The notes: generated by a model from the letters alone, not told the origin. A DNA stretch of 33,913 nt from an uncultured Bacteroidia bacterium (GCA_902762455.1 CACWOG010000010.1:1-33913); one strand, 5' to 3'; positions 15,859 to 24,841 are shown, counted from the stretch's first letter. A program made the numbers and translations.

Positions 15859-15935
15859 GTCATTTCGGAAGCCAGTCGTAGCACGCGATACGGAACGAGG
15901 AGCGTTGTGAAGACGGCTATCCGTAATCTACCAAT
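15859..15935 (-). repeat. Degenerate half copy of the 160-bp element
   Basis: On the plus strand this has TCATTTCGGAAG, then GCGATACGGAACGAGGAGCG and a CCGTAATCTACC end. Read in reverse complement, it matches the right half of the element at 89-247, including CGTTCCGTATCGC. The left half is missing. Confidence 0.55.
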
Positions 15936-15959
15936 TTCAGACAATGATAGTTTTTTTCA

Positions 15960-15967
15960 TAACTTTG
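15960..15967 (+). promoter_or_regulatory. -7 element upstream of the YigZ-family gene
   Basis: TAACTTTG lies 19 bases before the TTG start at 15987, supporting a start close to that point. Confidence 0.6.
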
Positions 15968-15986
15968 CACAAAATTCTTTTCAGTT

Positions 15987-16604
15987 TTGTCAGACATTAT
16001 CGACACATATAAGACCATAGTTTCCAACTCGGAAGGCTTTTATTCCGAGAAGGGTAGCAAGTTTATCTCGCTGGCGTTTCCGGTGCGCACCGAAGACGAG
16101 GTCAGGGAAAACCTGCAGGCTGTGAAGAAGAAGTACTACGATGCCCGACATCATGTGTATGCCTTTGTGCTTGGCGACTATAGCGATAACTACCGTTGCA
16201 GCGACGACGGCGAACCTTCCAATAGTTCGGGGATGCCTGTGCTGGGACAGTTGCGTTCGTTTGGGCTTACATATACGATGATTGTCGTTGTGCGCTATTT
16301 TGGCGGGACAAAACTTGGCATTCCGGGACTTATAAACGCATACCGTACAGCTGCCACCGATGCGCTAAACAATGCAACAATTGTTGAGGAAACGATTGAT
16401 GCATCGTATTCGTTGTCGTTCACTTACGACGAGGTTAATTTTGTGATGAAATGCCTCAAGGATTTCGATGCGAAGATTGTTGCACAATATTTTACTGAGG
16501 ATTGCCGTTTGGAATTCATGGTAAAACTGTCGATGGAAGCTCCGCTGGTGGAGGCACTGTCGAAGAATTACAAGGTTGGAATTAATAAAATGGACAATGA
16601 ATAA
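15987..16604 (+). CDS. YigZ/IMPACT-family protein
   Basis: The 205-residue protein is a member of the YigZ/IMPACT family, related to eukaryotic regulators of translation but without a settled bacterial function. The N-terminus (DTYKTIVSNSEGFYSEKGSKFISLAFPV) and the signature segment DARHHVYAFVLGDYSDNYRCSDDGEP are unmistakable. They are followed by GQLRSFGLTYTMIVVVRYFGGTKLG. The C-terminal 80 residues form the small second domain. The start is probably TTG: no in-frame ATG or GTG lies between the promoter and the conserved DTYKT segment. A palindrome copy separates it from the next gene. Confidence 0.92.
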   Translation: MSDIIDTYKTIVSNSEGFYSEKGSKFISLAFPVRTEDEVRENLQAVKKKYYDARHHVYAFVLGDYSDNYRCSDDGEPSNSSGMPVLGQLRSFGLTYTMIVVVRYFGGTKLGIPGLINAYRTAATDALNNATIVEETIDASYSLSFTYDEVNFVMKCLKDFDAKIVAQYFTEDCRLEFMVKLSMEAPLVEALSKNYKVGINKMDNE

Positions 16605-16621
16605 TTGACAATGGACAATTT

Positions 16622-16649
16622 GTAGCGGCGCAATGCATTGCGTCGCTAC
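16622..16649. repeat. REP-like palindrome E
   Basis: 28-bp palindrome GTAGCGGCGCAATG / CATTGCGTCGCTAC, one transition away from the perfect copy at 9941. It is preceded by an AATGAATAATTGACAATG tract and followed by ATTATCAAAT, as at 2689. Confidence 0.8.
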
Positions 16650-16676
16650 GGATTATCAAATAAAAACAAAAGGAAA

Positions 16677-17225
16677 ATGGGAAGAAAATTTTCACGGTTC
16701 TTTATTCGCGGGTGGAACGTGGTGGAAGCCCCCGAAATGACCAAAGCTTTGGTTATCATGGCTCCGCACACCAGCATGATTGACTTCATCCATGGAAAAC
16801 TATATTTTTCAAGCTGCGGCTACAAACCAAAGTTTCTGATGAAAGCCGAAATGTTCAAATGGCCGCTGTCACCAATCCTGCGTGCTCTCGGTGCCGTACC
16901 TATCGACCGTAGCAAGAAGGTAGGGCAGATCCGTCAGGTTGTTGAGGCATACGAGAAAAACGACAACTTTATTCTCGTAATGTGCCCCGAAGGAACTCGC
17001 AAGAAAGTGAAGAACTGGAAGCGTGGATTCATAAAGATGGCCAAGAACGCCAATGTGCCTGTGTATTGCGGATTTATCGACTACAAAACACATTCGATGG
17101 GCATTAAGTGCGAACTCGACATGTCGGGCGACGACAAGGAGATTATGAACCGAGCGAAAGCGGTTTATGCACAAATGGAAGGTCGTAACAAAGGTTGTTT
17201 TGATGCTACACCCGATGAAAATTAG
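16677..17225 (+). CDS. 1-acyl-glycerol-3-phosphate acyltransferase-like protein (PlsC superfamily)
   Basis: The 182-residue protein has the acyltransferase motifs of the PlsC/LPLAT superfamily. The catalytic HTSMID (HX4D, residues 31-36) comes first, then ALGAVPIDRS near 71-79 as the second block, and PEGTR (104-108) as the third. These enzymes transfer fatty acyl groups to a glycerol- or lipid-linked acceptor at the membrane. The short length suggests a minimal enzyme, and the acceptor is unknown. The ATG at 16677 is preferred over a TTG at 16638 that lies inside palindrome E. The stop overlaps the start of the following nitrilase-type gene by 11 bases, so the two are translationally coupled. 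Confidence 0.88.
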   Translation: MGRKFSRFFIRGWNVVEAPEMTKALVIMAPHTSMIDFIHGKLYFSSCGYKPKFLMKAEMFKWPLSPILRALGAVPIDRSKKVGQIRQVVEAYEKNDNFILVMCPEGTRKKVKNWKRGFIKMAKNANVPVYCGFIDYKTHSMGIKCELDMSGDDKEIMNRAKAVYAQMEGRNKGCFDATPDEN

Positions 17226-17976
17226 TCTGTTACAATTAGATACGCTCTGGAAGGACAAGTTAGCAAACCTTGAGACTATCGCTCACCGCATCGACGAGAA
17301 CCAAGGTTCCGACATCTATGTGCTTCCCGAAATGTTTGCCACCGGCTTCTGCAACGAGGTTGACGAACTTGGCGAAACCATTTACGGACAAATAGTTGAC
17401 GAAATGAAGTCGCTGGCTGCAAAGTACGATGCCGCCGTTTGCGGGTCGCTTATCCTGCACGATGGCGGAAAATATTATAACTCTTTCCTTTTCGTAAAAC
17501 CAAACGGTGAGATTTTGCGCTACGACAAACGGCACCTGTTCCGCTTTGGCGGCGAAGCCGATATGTTTTCGCAGGGAGAAAATCGCGTGATAGTCGAGTA
17601 CAAAGGATATAAGATTTTGCTTCAGGTGTGCTACGATTTGCGTTTCCCGGTGTGGAGCCGCAACCGCAACGACTACGATGTGATTTTCTATGTTGCAAAC
17701 TGGCCCGACAGCCGTCGCAAGGTTTTCGACACTTTGCTCAAGGCAAGGGCTATTGAGAATCAGTCGTATGTAATTGGCGTGAACCGCGTTGGCGATGATG
17801 GCAACGGCTTACACTACGATGGTGGAAGCTGCATAATCGACTTCAAGGGTGAATATGTGGGGCGCTGTCCCGACAACGAGGAGTTTGTCCTTACAGAAAA
17901 ACTTGATATTGAGGCTTTACGGCAGTTCCGTGAGAAGTTCCCTGCATGGAGCGATGCCGATGAGTTTTCTGTTTAG
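17215..17976 (+). CDS. Omega-amidase/nitrilase-family hydrolase
   Basis: The 253-residue protein has the nitrilase-superfamily triad: Glu39 in LPEMF, Lys105 in YDKRHLF and Cys139 in QVCYDLRFP. The order and spacing fit the YafV/Nit2 group, which hydrolyses alpha-ketoglutaramate and related omega-amides, acting as a metabolite repair enzyme after glutamine transamination. Substrate assignment is by family resemblance only. The ATG at 17215 gives the usual MKISLLQLD start and overlaps the upstream acyltransferase gene. The outer-membrane-like gene follows 10 bases after the stop. Confidence 0.9.
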   Translation: MKISLLQLDTLWKDKLANLETIAHRIDENQGSDIYVLPEMFATGFCNEVDELGETIYGQIVDEMKSLAAKYDAAVCGSLILHDGGKYYNSFLFVKPNGEILRYDKRHLFRFGGEADMFSQGENRVIVEYKGYKILLQVCYDLRFPVWSRNRNDYDVIFYVANWPDSRRKVFDTLLKARAIENQSYVIGVNRVGDDGNGLHYDGGSCIIDFKGEYVGRCPDNEEFVLTEKLDIEALRQFREKFPAWSDADEFSV

Positions 17977-17986
17977 AAGTAAAATT

Positions 17987-18586
17987 ATGAGGGACTTGTA
18001 TATGATTTTCAAAAAAATATTGCTCTCCTTTATAATAGTTATTACAGCTATTAATTTATATTCCCAGGAAGCAAAAAAATCAAGTTTTGGCATTCAATAC
18101 ACACTTTCCTACGATTTCTATGTATATAACAAAAATAGAAAACCGGATTACATTATTGATGTTTTGCATCATGCGCCTGCATTTTCTTATCGAATTAAAA
18201 ATCATAACTTATATATAGGTCCGTTGCTCTCTCACGTTTTTCAACCTAAGCCTATAGGAAGTGAAAAATATGATAATAAGGCTTTCGGCTTACATTTCGG
18301 TTACAGATATTATTCGAATGAACTTCTTCGCAACTTCAGAATCTTTGGGCAGTTCCATTTCTCAATCTTTTGGGTTGAATACCGTCATCATCAACTTGGA
18401 TTGCCAGGAGGTGTAACAGGAACCGAAATTAGGGTAAACAATACAGCATCATTCGGAGTTGATTACGAAGCAATTCCTAATTTGCATATATATGCAGGAA
18501 CTGGATTCGGGTCGTATGATGGCTTCTTTCTAATATTGGAAAGAGTCAATTTAAGCGAATACATTGGTGTCAAATATGAATTTTGA
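17987..18586 (+). CDS. Small secreted beta-barrel-like outer membrane protein
   Basis: No named family is recognised. The protein begins with a signal peptide (KKILLSFIIVITAINLYSQ) with a likely cut before EAKKS. The rest alternates short hydrophobic and aromatic strands: FGIQYTLSYDFYVY, NHNLYIGPLLSHVF, FGLHFGYRYYS, FRIFGQFHFSIFWVEY, LHIYAGTGFGSY and YIGVKYEF. The terminal phenylalanine and the strand pattern fit an outer membrane beta-barrel of about eight strands. The start could be 17987 or 18002. It follows the nitrilase gene by 10 bases. Composition is more AT-rich than its upstream neighbours. Confidence 0.7.
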   Translation: MRDLYMIFKKILLSFIIVITAINLYSQEAKKSSFGIQYTLSYDFYVYNKNRKPDYIIDVLHHAPAFSYRIKNHNLYIGPLLSHVFQPKPIGSEKYDNKAFGLHFGYRYYSNELLRNFRIFGQFHFSIFWVEYRHHQLGLPGGVTGTEIRVNNTASFGVDYEAIPNLHIYAGTGFGSYDGFFLILERVNLSEYIGVKYEF

Positions 18587-18647
18587 TATGTCTATTCCGA
18601 TTTTATTTCGCTGACCTTATAAAACTTGCTAGTCGGGAAATTTATAT

Positions 18648-18655
18648 TACTTTTG
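18648..18655 (+). promoter_or_regulatory. Promoter of the SHOCT gene
   Basis: TACTTTTG is preceded by TTG at 18626-18628 with a 19-base spacer, the standard Bacteroidota spacing. It lies 19 bases before the ATG at 18675. Confidence 0.7.
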
Positions 18656-18674
18656 CGCTCAAATTTTAAGAACT

Positions 18675-18914
18675 ATGGCACGAATAATATTTTTACTGGT
18701 AATATTTGCTCTTGTGGTTGTGATTGTCGTATATCTCGTAAAGGCAATTAAGATGAACAATCCCAAGGAAGAAAAGCAGACTCCGATACAAAAGACAAAG
18801 GAGCGTACAAACTATTCCGTAGCCGACGAACTCCTCAAGCTGCAGAACCTCAAGGAAGAAGGCATAATCACCGAGAAGGAATTCGAGGAGATGAAAAAGA
18901 AGTTGATGGAATAA
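18675..18914 (+). CDS. Membrane-anchored SHOCT-domain protein
   Basis: The 79-residue protein has one N-terminal membrane helix (IIFLLVIFALVVVIVVYLV). After a charged linker comes a C-terminal SHOCT motif (DELLKLQNLKEEGIITEKEF followed by EEMKKKL). SHOCT is a short oligomerisation or interaction motif found at the ends of many bacterial proteins and does not define a function. It has its own promoter. The threonine-aldolase-like gene starts 31 bases after the stop, so both may be on one transcript. Confidence 0.85.
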   Translation: MARIIFLLVIFALVVVIVVYLVKAIKMNNPKEEKQTPIQKTKERTNYSVADELLKLQNLKEEGIITEKEFEEMKKKLME

Positions 18915-18945
18915 AGTTCCCATATACAATCCCACTTTACATACT

Positions 18946-19971
18946 ATGATTTCGTTTGAGAGCGACTATATTGCTGGTGCGCACCCTAAAGTGCTTGAGC
19001 GACTGGCAGAAACCAATATGGAACTGCTAGCCGGATATGGCGAGGATAAGTATTGCCAAATGGCTGAAGAAAAAATCAAAAAGGCATGCAACCGCCCCGA
19101 TGCAAAAGTCCATTTCCTTGTCGGTGGCACACAGACTAATCAAGTTGTAATAAGCAGTATATTGGCAGACTTCGAGGGTGTTATCGCTGCCAAAAGCGGT
19201 CATATCAGCGTACACGAGGGCGGGGCAATAGAATTTACAGGGCACAAGGTTCTTGCACTCGAAGGTAACAACGGCAAACTGAATGCTTCCGACATTGACA
19301 ATTATATAACTACTTTCCACGCCGACGGCAACCACGAACACATGGTTTTTCCTGGAATGGTGTATATCTCCCACCCTACCGAATATGGCACACTATACAG
19401 CCAAAATGAGCTGACCGCAATATCAAACGTTTGCCGAAAGCATAACATTCCGCTATTTATGGATGGTGCAAGGCTCGGCTACGGACTGGCAAGCCGTCAA
19501 ACCGATGTAACTTTGCCCGACATTGCAAGTTTGTGTGACATATTCTATATAGGAGGTACAAAAGTCGGAGCTCTATGTGGCGAAGCTGTAGTTTTTACAC
19601 ACAACAACTCACCCAAGCACTTCATTACCAAGATGAAACAGCGCGGAGCATTGCTTGCCAAAGGTCGATTGCTCGGCATACAGTTCGATACACTTTTCAC
19701 CGACAAACTTTATATGGAAATAAGCCGACACGCAATCGAAATGGCAGAAAGACTAAAATCACTGCTGAAAGAAAAAGGCTACCGCTTTTACATAGAATCA
19801 CCTACTAACCAGCAGTTCATAATTCTTGAGAATGACCAGATGAGCAAACTTGCACAAAATGTATGCTTCAGTTTTTGGGAAAAATACAACGACACACATA
19901 CTATCGTCCGTTTCGCCACAAGCTGGTCAACGACCGAAGAAGACTTGAAAGAATTGGAAAAATGGCTGTAA
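18946..19971 (+). CDS. Low-specificity L-threonine aldolase-like PLP enzyme
   Basis: The 341-residue protein belongs to the beta-eliminating lyase group of fold-type I PLP enzymes. Asp173 in FMDGARLGYG pairs with the cofactor ring nitrogen. The Schiff-base lysine is Lys206 in IGGTKVGALCGEA. GGTQTNQVVI (60-69) is the phosphate-binding start, and HISVHEGGAIEFTGHKV is typical of threonine aldolases. The reaction would be cleavage of threonine or allo-threonine to glycine and acetaldehyde. The gene faces the ATP-grasp gene tail to tail with 36 bases between stops. Confidence 0.9.
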   Translation: MISFESDYIAGAHPKVLERLAETNMELLAGYGEDKYCQMAEEKIKKACNRPDAKVHFLVGGTQTNQVVISSILADFEGVIAAKSGHISVHEGGAIEFTGHKVLALEGNNGKLNASDIDNYITTFHADGNHEHMVFPGMVYISHPTEYGTLYSQNELTAISNVCRKHNIPLFMDGARLGYGLASRQTDVTLPDIASLCDIFYIGGTKVGALCGEAVVFTHNNSPKHFITKMKQRGALLAKGRLLGIQFDTLFTDKLYMEISRHAIEMAERLKSLLKEKGYRFYIESPTNQQFIILENDQMSKLAQNVCFSFWEKYNDTHTIVRFATSWSTTEEDLKELEKWL

Positions 19972-20007
19972 AAACAACCATTTTTCTCATTCATTATTTT
20001 CTACGTT

Positions 20008-21162
20008 TTAGCCTTTCATATAATCCATCATATCGAGGGTAAGGATCGTGTCTAGTTCTGCCTCGTGAGCTTTGTCGGTGCGCGTGAATGCAGTTGCGGC
20101 AACACCTACGCTTGCTTCCTTAACTTCGCGGATTTCAAGAACATCAAAGAATGAATCCTTGAATTTCTTGCTATCGAAAACAGAACCTTCTGAAGCCTTT
20201 GCAGGACGTTCCAAAACGAGGAAGCTGTAGGTGTCGTTTTCGCGACCTTTCCACATTTCCTCCTTACTGATGTGTATGTTTTCAAGATAAGCTACAACTG
20301 GGTGAATTCCAGTAATATGTGTCTGTAGTTCGTTGAGACAGAAACCTGCAAAGCGCAAAGGATTTATCTCAATAGGAATAGCCTTGTTACCATCGTAGCG
20401 AAACTCTATGTGCATCGGGAAATTGCGCAGATCTATAACCTTGTTGGTGTTGACAAGGAAATCGGTGAAAGTTTTTTCATACGCATCGTACAAAACTTTG
20501 CTTGAGCAATATAGGCGGTCGCTGGTGTCCGACTCCGATGCAAAGCGGTGATGGTAGATATTGAGTATAGCGGGAACGCCTTCGGCATCGAAATAGGCAT
20601 CTACTGCATATTCTTCACCATGGATGTATTCTTCTATGAGAAATTTGGCTGTGCCTACAACAAATTCAGGGAATTGTGCGCTCGACTTGGTAAAGTTCTT
20701 TTCAATGTCTGCAATCGCATTTTTCCATTCGGCATCGTTGTGGACAACATATACACCCACGCTTAGGAATCCGACCGATGGCTTAAGCACGAGCGGGAAT
20801 TTAAGACCTGTTGTGTCCATCTTCACAAGTTCCTTGACTTCAACTTCCTTGAAGAAGAAATCCGGGTACATATCGCTACAGATACGGCGGAAGGTTGCCT
20901 TGTTCTTAAGCAATTCTATCTTGTCGATAAGTTCTTTGTCCTTAAGGTGTTCCACTATCCAGCCAAGACCATTTTCTGACATTGAGTACAAGCGGTGGCG
21001 CTTATGATATTCGGCAACGAACTCGTCATCGTTGTAGAGGTTCAACTTGTAGCCACGGCTTGCAAGCAATTCCGACATGCTATTGCGAAGTACGGGCAAA
21101 TTATTCTTTATAGCTGTTTGTATCAGCGTTTCCGAAACGTATGGTTTTTCTAATATAAGCAT
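20008..21162 (-). CDS. Orphan ATP-grasp domain protein
   Basis: The 384-residue protein has an ATP-grasp fold. LKFPLVLKPSVGFLSVGVYVV supplies the nucleotide-binding lysine and a glycine-containing loop. FLIEEYIHGEEYAVDAYF is the adenine-contact region, and MHIEFRYDGNKAIPIEINPLRFAG carries the metal-binding Glu and Asn. These enzymes ligate a carboxylate to an amine or thiol using ATP; the substrates here are unknown. No peptide-maturase or purine-pathway neighbour gives a hint. The start at 21162 (MLILEKPYV) is supported by a -7 element 15 bases upstream. A longer frame to 21255 would cross that promoter. Confidence 0.85.
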   Translation of the reverse strand: MLILEKPYVSETLIQTAIKNNLPVLRNSMSELLASRGYKLNLYNDDEFVAEYHKRHRLYSMSENGLGWIVEHLKDKELIDKIELLKNKATFRRICSDMYPDFFFKEVEVKELVKMDTTGLKFPLVLKPSVGFLSVGVYVVHNDAEWKNAIADIEKNFTKSSAQFPEFVVGTAKFLIEEYIHGEEYAVDAYFDAEGVPAILNIYHHRFASESDTSDRLYCSSKVLYDAYEKTFTDFLVNTNKVIDLRNFPMHIEFRYDGNKAIPIEINPLRFAGFCLNELQTHITGIHPVVAYLENIHISKEEMWKGRENDTYSFLVLERPAKASEGSVFDSKKFKDSFFDVLEIREVKEASVGVAATAFTRTDKAHEAELDTILTLDMMDYMKG

Positions 21163-21177
21163 TTTTTGTTTTTTTTG

Positions 21178-21185
21178 CAAAGTTA
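21178..21185 (-). promoter_or_regulatory. -7 element upstream of the ATP-grasp gene
   Basis: On the minus strand this reads TAACTTTG, 15 bases before the ATG at 21162. Confidence 0.6.
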
Positions 21186-21304
21186 GCAATTTATAATTGC
21201 TTTGAAAGAAATAATTATTGCCAGATAAATTATGGATTATCAATATTTTATACACAAGTCATCAAAAAGAGTTTTCGTTGTAAGTTAGTAACACAATAAA
21301 GAAA

Positions 21305-21325
21305 GGTGCACCGTAATGGCACACC
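21305..21325 (-). terminator. Hairpin after the M16 peptidase gene
   Basis: On the minus strand GGTGTGCC pairs with GGTGCACC through two G-U pairs around a 5-base loop, then TTTCTTTATTG follows. It lies 29 bases past the M16 stop. Confidence 0.5.
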
Positions 21326-21354
21326 CTTCACAAAGCAATATGAAAAAGTCTTTT

Positions 21355-24156
21355 TTACTTCTCTGGAACAAGGCGAACCTTTACGTAGCTGTCGAACTTG
21401 AAGTACTTTTCGGCAGCCTTTGTCATCTGTGCCTTGTTGATGCCGTTTATGCGTGCATCTTCGCCATTTGCCTCTTCGGGAGTGATATCACCCTCTACAA
21501 GGTCAACGATAAGGTTTCTCCAGTATCTGTTTTCCTTGACTTCGGTTTCGTGTTCGCGTTTCTTCTTTTCGATAACCTTTGCAATTTCATCGTCGCTAAT
21601 GTCGCCCTTCTGGATTGATTTTATAACACCAAAAATCTTTTCCTTGAGTTCCGGTTCTCTTGCAGGGTCGCAGCTGTAGAAAATCTGAACAGCGTACCTT
21701 CCAGTCGGCTTGTTATTAGTAGCGGGATATGCACCTATAGAATATACACCGCTTTCCTTTTCGCGAATCTGTTCGAGGAGCTTGGTGGTGAGAATCTTGC
21801 AGATAGCATCGATTTCGGTGTTGTTCTGAGCATTGTATTCAAAGTCGCCGTGGAACATTATGATTTCTATACACTTGTCGTCCTTGCCTTTTCTAACATC
21901 CTTTTCGATTCCACCCTTTGGAGGACGGATTCCGAGGTCAACGAAAGTTTCTGTACGTTCAACCGTTTCGAGCGAACCCAAGTACTTTTCAATCATCGGT
22001 TTAGCCTTCTTTGCATCGATGTTGCCTACAAAGTAGAAAGTGAAGTTGCACGGGTCGTTGAAACGCTGTTTGTAGAACTTGCTCATATTCTTGAAGTTAA
22101 CTTCGTCGAGCATAGCTGGAGTCATAGGCTTGCGGTATTCGCTGTAGTTTGCCATAATCCATCTCATTGAGTCCTGCCATACGCTCTGCGGGTCGAGGCT
22201 TGCATTTTCGAGCATACCCTTCTGCTTTTCGACATACGACTTGAAAGCATCTTCGTTGAACTTAGGCTGTGTGAAATAAGCATTTACGAGTTCGAGCATT
22301 GTCTCAAATCCTTCAACGTCGCAACTGCCTGTGAATCCTTCTTCGGTTTCACCAATGTAAGGAGAAACGCGTGCATTCTTGCCCGAGAGGTATTTCTGGA
22401 GTTCGGTTGCATCATAGTTTCCAAGACCACTTTCGTCCATAACATCAGTTATGCACTGAACAGTGAGAGCGTCCTTTGCATTGTACTTCGAGTAACCGCC
22501 GTCACTCTTTGCTGTCATTGTGATTTCGTCGGCCTTGAAGTCGGTGTGCTTGATAACAACCTTAACACCATTGCTCAAAGTCCATGTTTCGTAACCAAAC
22601 TGCTTGTTTGCTGCCTTCTTTGAAACCTTTCCCTTTGCTCCGAGAGCATCGACGAGAGGCTTGTCGGCAACCTTGTCAACGTAAGGTTCGGTTCTGGTCT
22701 GGTTTGCATCCTCGAAAGCCTTTCTAATCTGAGCTTCGGTCGGAATCTTGAAACCGTCCTTTTCGGGAGCCGTAACGAATACCACGCAGTTGTCGTCGGT
22801 AATCATTGTTGATGCATAGTTGTTGACTTCTTCGAGAGTTATTTCGGGGATGTACTTGTTGTAAAGCTGGTGTTCGTATTCAGCGCTCATAAAAGCTGAG
22901 TGAGGTGGCATAAAGTTGGCCTTGTATTCGTTGATGAAGCTTTCCGACTTCTGCTTGTCGCGTTCGTTGTACTGCTTTTCAATCATCTTCAGGATGTCCT
23001 TCTTTGCGCGGTCGAGTTCGGTCTGTGTGAATCCGTGCTGAATCATTCTCTGGTTTTCGGTTGCAAGAACCTTTACTGCGTTTTCAATCTTGTCGTTCTG
23101 CAATACAGCAAGGTTCATAAATGCATCCTTTCCGCCCATAAATGGGGAATATGCGCCAAATGCCTGTACGAAAGGTGGATTTGGAGATAATGCTATTTCG
23201 GAGAAACGAGCCACAAGCATTTGCGACATAAGCGTTGAAACCATATCGCGACGAGCATCGGCTACAGTAACGGTCTTAGCCTGCGGGTGCTTGTAGAAAA
23301 CATAAACCATAGTTGCAGGGCATTCGGGGTCGCTCGAAAGCTTTACAACGGTTCCCTTTTGGTCGGGAATGATTTCGGTTGGACGTGGTTTTGGATTTTC
23401 CGGTTTTGGAATCTGCGAGAATTGCTTCTTTACGCGTGCTTCCATGTCGGCAGGGTCGAAGTCTCCAACAACGATGACAGCCATAAGGTCGGGACGATAC
23501 CAAGTCTTGTAGAAGTCCTTTATTACCTTCGGGTCGAAGTTGTCAACAACTTCCATAAGACCGATTGGCAGACGTTCTGCATACTTTGAACCATTGAAGA
23601 CAGCGGTAAGCATATCGTTTTGCATACGGGTCTGTGCGCCCTGGCTCAAACGCCATTCCTCGTGAATGACACCGCGTTCGTCGTTAATCATGTCGTCGTC
23701 CATCGTAAGTTCGTGAGCCCAGTCGTAGAGTACGAGCAAGCCCTTGTCGATGAACTCGCTGTTGTCGGTCGGAACCTTGATGCCATATACGGTTTCGTCA
23801 AACGAAGTGTAAGCATTAACCTCGCTACCGAACTGCATACCTATTGATTCCATATAGTTTACGAGTTCGTTCTTGTTGAAGTGTGTACTTCCGTTGAACG
23901 CCATGTGCTCGGTAAAGTGAGCCAGACCGCGCTGTTCCTCGGTTTCGAGAACCGAACCAGCATACACGGCAAGCGTGAGTTCTGCACGGTTTTCGGGAAT
24001 TGGGTTTTGTCTAATATAATAGGTAAGCCCGTTGTCGAGTTTGCCTACGATTACCTTAGGGTCGTTTGGCAACTTGTCGGAAAGTGCCATTCCCTGCGAA
24101 AATGCTGCTCCTATGCCTAACAACAGTGCGAACAGCAAAAGTGTGATTTTTTTCAT
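21355..24156 (-). CDS. M16 (pitrilysin/insulinase) family zinc peptidase, secreted
   Basis: The 933-residue protein contains two M16 modules. The N-terminal half has the inverted zinc motif HFTEH (His80, Glu83, His84) in GLAHFTEHMAFNGS. The third ligand is Glu160 in NDERGVIHEEW, 76 residues later as the family requires. The C-terminal half lacks the zinc motif and forms the closing half of the clamshell. A signal peptide (MKKITLLLFALLLGIGAAFS) sends it to the periplasm or envelope. M16 enzymes of this size cleave short unfolded peptides. A promoter with -7 TATTTTTG and a TTG box lies upstream. A long frame of shadow ORFs on the opposite strand is an artefact of codon use. Confidence 0.95.
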   Translation of the reverse strand: MKKITLLLFALLLGIGAAFSQGMALSDKLPNDPKVIVGKLDNGLTYYIRQNPIPENRAELTLAVYAGSVLETEEQRGLAHFTEHMAFNGSTHFNKNELVNYMESIGMQFGSEVNAYTSFDETVYGIKVPTDNSEFIDKGLLVLYDWAHELTMDDDMINDERGVIHEEWRLSQGAQTRMQNDMLTAVFNGSKYAERLPIGLMEVVDNFDPKVIKDFYKTWYRPDLMAVIVVGDFDPADMEARVKKQFSQIPKPENPKPRPTEIIPDQKGTVVKLSSDPECPATMVYVFYKHPQAKTVTVADARRDMVSTLMSQMLVARFSEIALSPNPPFVQAFGAYSPFMGGKDAFMNLAVLQNDKIENAVKVLATENQRMIQHGFTQTELDRAKKDILKMIEKQYNERDKQKSESFINEYKANFMPPHSAFMSAEYEHQLYNKYIPEITLEEVNNYASTMITDDNCVVFVTAPEKDGFKIPTEAQIRKAFEDANQTRTEPYVDKVADKPLVDALGAKGKVSKKAANKQFGYETWTLSNGVKVVIKHTDFKADEITMTAKSDGGYSKYNAKDALTVQCITDVMDESGLGNYDATELQKYLSGKNARVSPYIGETEEGFTGSCDVEGFETMLELVNAYFTQPKFNEDAFKSYVEKQKGMLENASLDPQSVWQDSMRWIMANYSEYRKPMTPAMLDEVNFKNMSKFYKQRFNDPCNFTFYFVGNIDAKKAKPMIEKYLGSLETVERTETFVDLGIRPPKGGIEKDVRKGKDDKCIEIIMFHGDFEYNAQNNTEIDAICKILTTKLLEQIREKESGVYSIGAYPATNNKPTGRYAVQIFYSCDPAREPELKEKIFGVIKSIQKGDISDDEIAKVIEKKKREHETEVKENRYWRNLIVDLVEGDITPEEANGEDARINGINKAQMTKAAEKYFKFDSYVKVRLVPEK

Positions 24157-24185
24157 CTGTATCTAATTTTTAAATTTTCTGGCAA

Positions 24186-24193
24186 CAAAAATA
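24186..24193 (-). promoter_or_regulatory. Promoter of the M16 peptidase gene
   Basis: On the minus strand this reads TATTTTTG, with TTG at 24212-24214 as a -33 box across an 18-base spacer. The -33 box lies within the last codons of the upstream lipoprotein gene. Confidence 0.65.
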
Positions 24194-24210
24194 GTTGATA
24201 ATATTTAATG

Positions 24211-24753
24211 TCAACGTGAAAGATTTCTTAAACTATCGGCGCTGACTAGCTGCACCTGCTCAATGACATTGCCTTTCTCGTATATTACTTTTAGTGCTTC
24301 GGTGCCGTCTTCGAGATAGAATGTCCAGATACCTTCGGCGGTGTCGTTGACATACTTCTTGGTATATTGCACCTGTCCGTTTACATAATACACGTTGTTT
24401 TCACCGTTGCGCAGTCCGTGCGAGTAGTCGCCGACGCTCCATATTTTTCCGCAGTCGTACCAAGCCTTCCAGCGACCGTCGCGAAGGTTGTTGCTGTCGA
24501 GCGGACCTTCCATGCAGATGCTACCGTTCTTGTAGTAGCGTTTTTCGTACTTAGGCATAGCGGTGTCGGCCTTGTCGTAGAACCTGATTCGGCGAGTTTC
24601 ACCACTGTCGAAAGTATCGGTTACGGAATATTCGTAAACTGTTGCAAGTGTGTCGGTTGCGAGCACTGCAGGAAGCGGTTTTTCTTCGTTTCCACTGCAT
24701 GACAATAGGACGTATGCAGTTGCGAATGAGAGAATGATAAGTAATTTATTCAT
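24211..24753 (-). CDS. Lipoprotein with MORN-type repeats
   Basis: The 180-residue protein starts with a lipoprotein signal peptide (MNKLLIILSFATAYVLLSC), whose lipobox ends in Cys19, so it is anchored in the membrane. From residue 70 it has repeated MORN_2-like units: YYKNGSICMEGPLD, GRWKAWYDCGKIWSVGDYSHG, NGENNVYYVNGQVQYTKKYV and GIWTFYLEDGTEALKVIYEKG. Such repeats are common in Bacteroidota surface lipoproteins of unknown role and in proteins wrongly labelled antitoxins. It sits between upp and the M16 gene on the same strand. Confidence 0.85.
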   Translation of the reverse strand: MNKLLIILSFATAYVLLSCSGNEEKPLPAVLATDTLATVYEYSVTDTFDSGETRRIRFYDKADTAMPKYEKRYYKNGSICMEGPLDSNNLRDGRWKAWYDCGKIWSVGDYSHGLRNGENNVYYVNGQVQYTKKYVNDTAEGIWTFYLEDGTEALKVIYEKGNVIEQVQLVSADSLRNLSR

Positions 24754-24767
24754 TTGTTATTTTGTTG

Positions 24768-24787
24768 AGACGCAAGATTTTGCGTCT
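24768..24787. repeat. REP-like palindrome F
   Basis: Perfect inverted repeat AGACGCAA / TTGCGTCT with a 4-base centre. It is followed by the AATTGTCAATTATCCATTG type of flank seen at the other copies. It lies between upp and the lipoprotein gene and could also act as a weak processing or termination hairpin. Confidence 0.65.
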
Positions 24788-24841
24788 TTACCTATTTTTA
24801 AAATTATTAATTGTCAATTATCCATTGTTAATTGTTCATTA

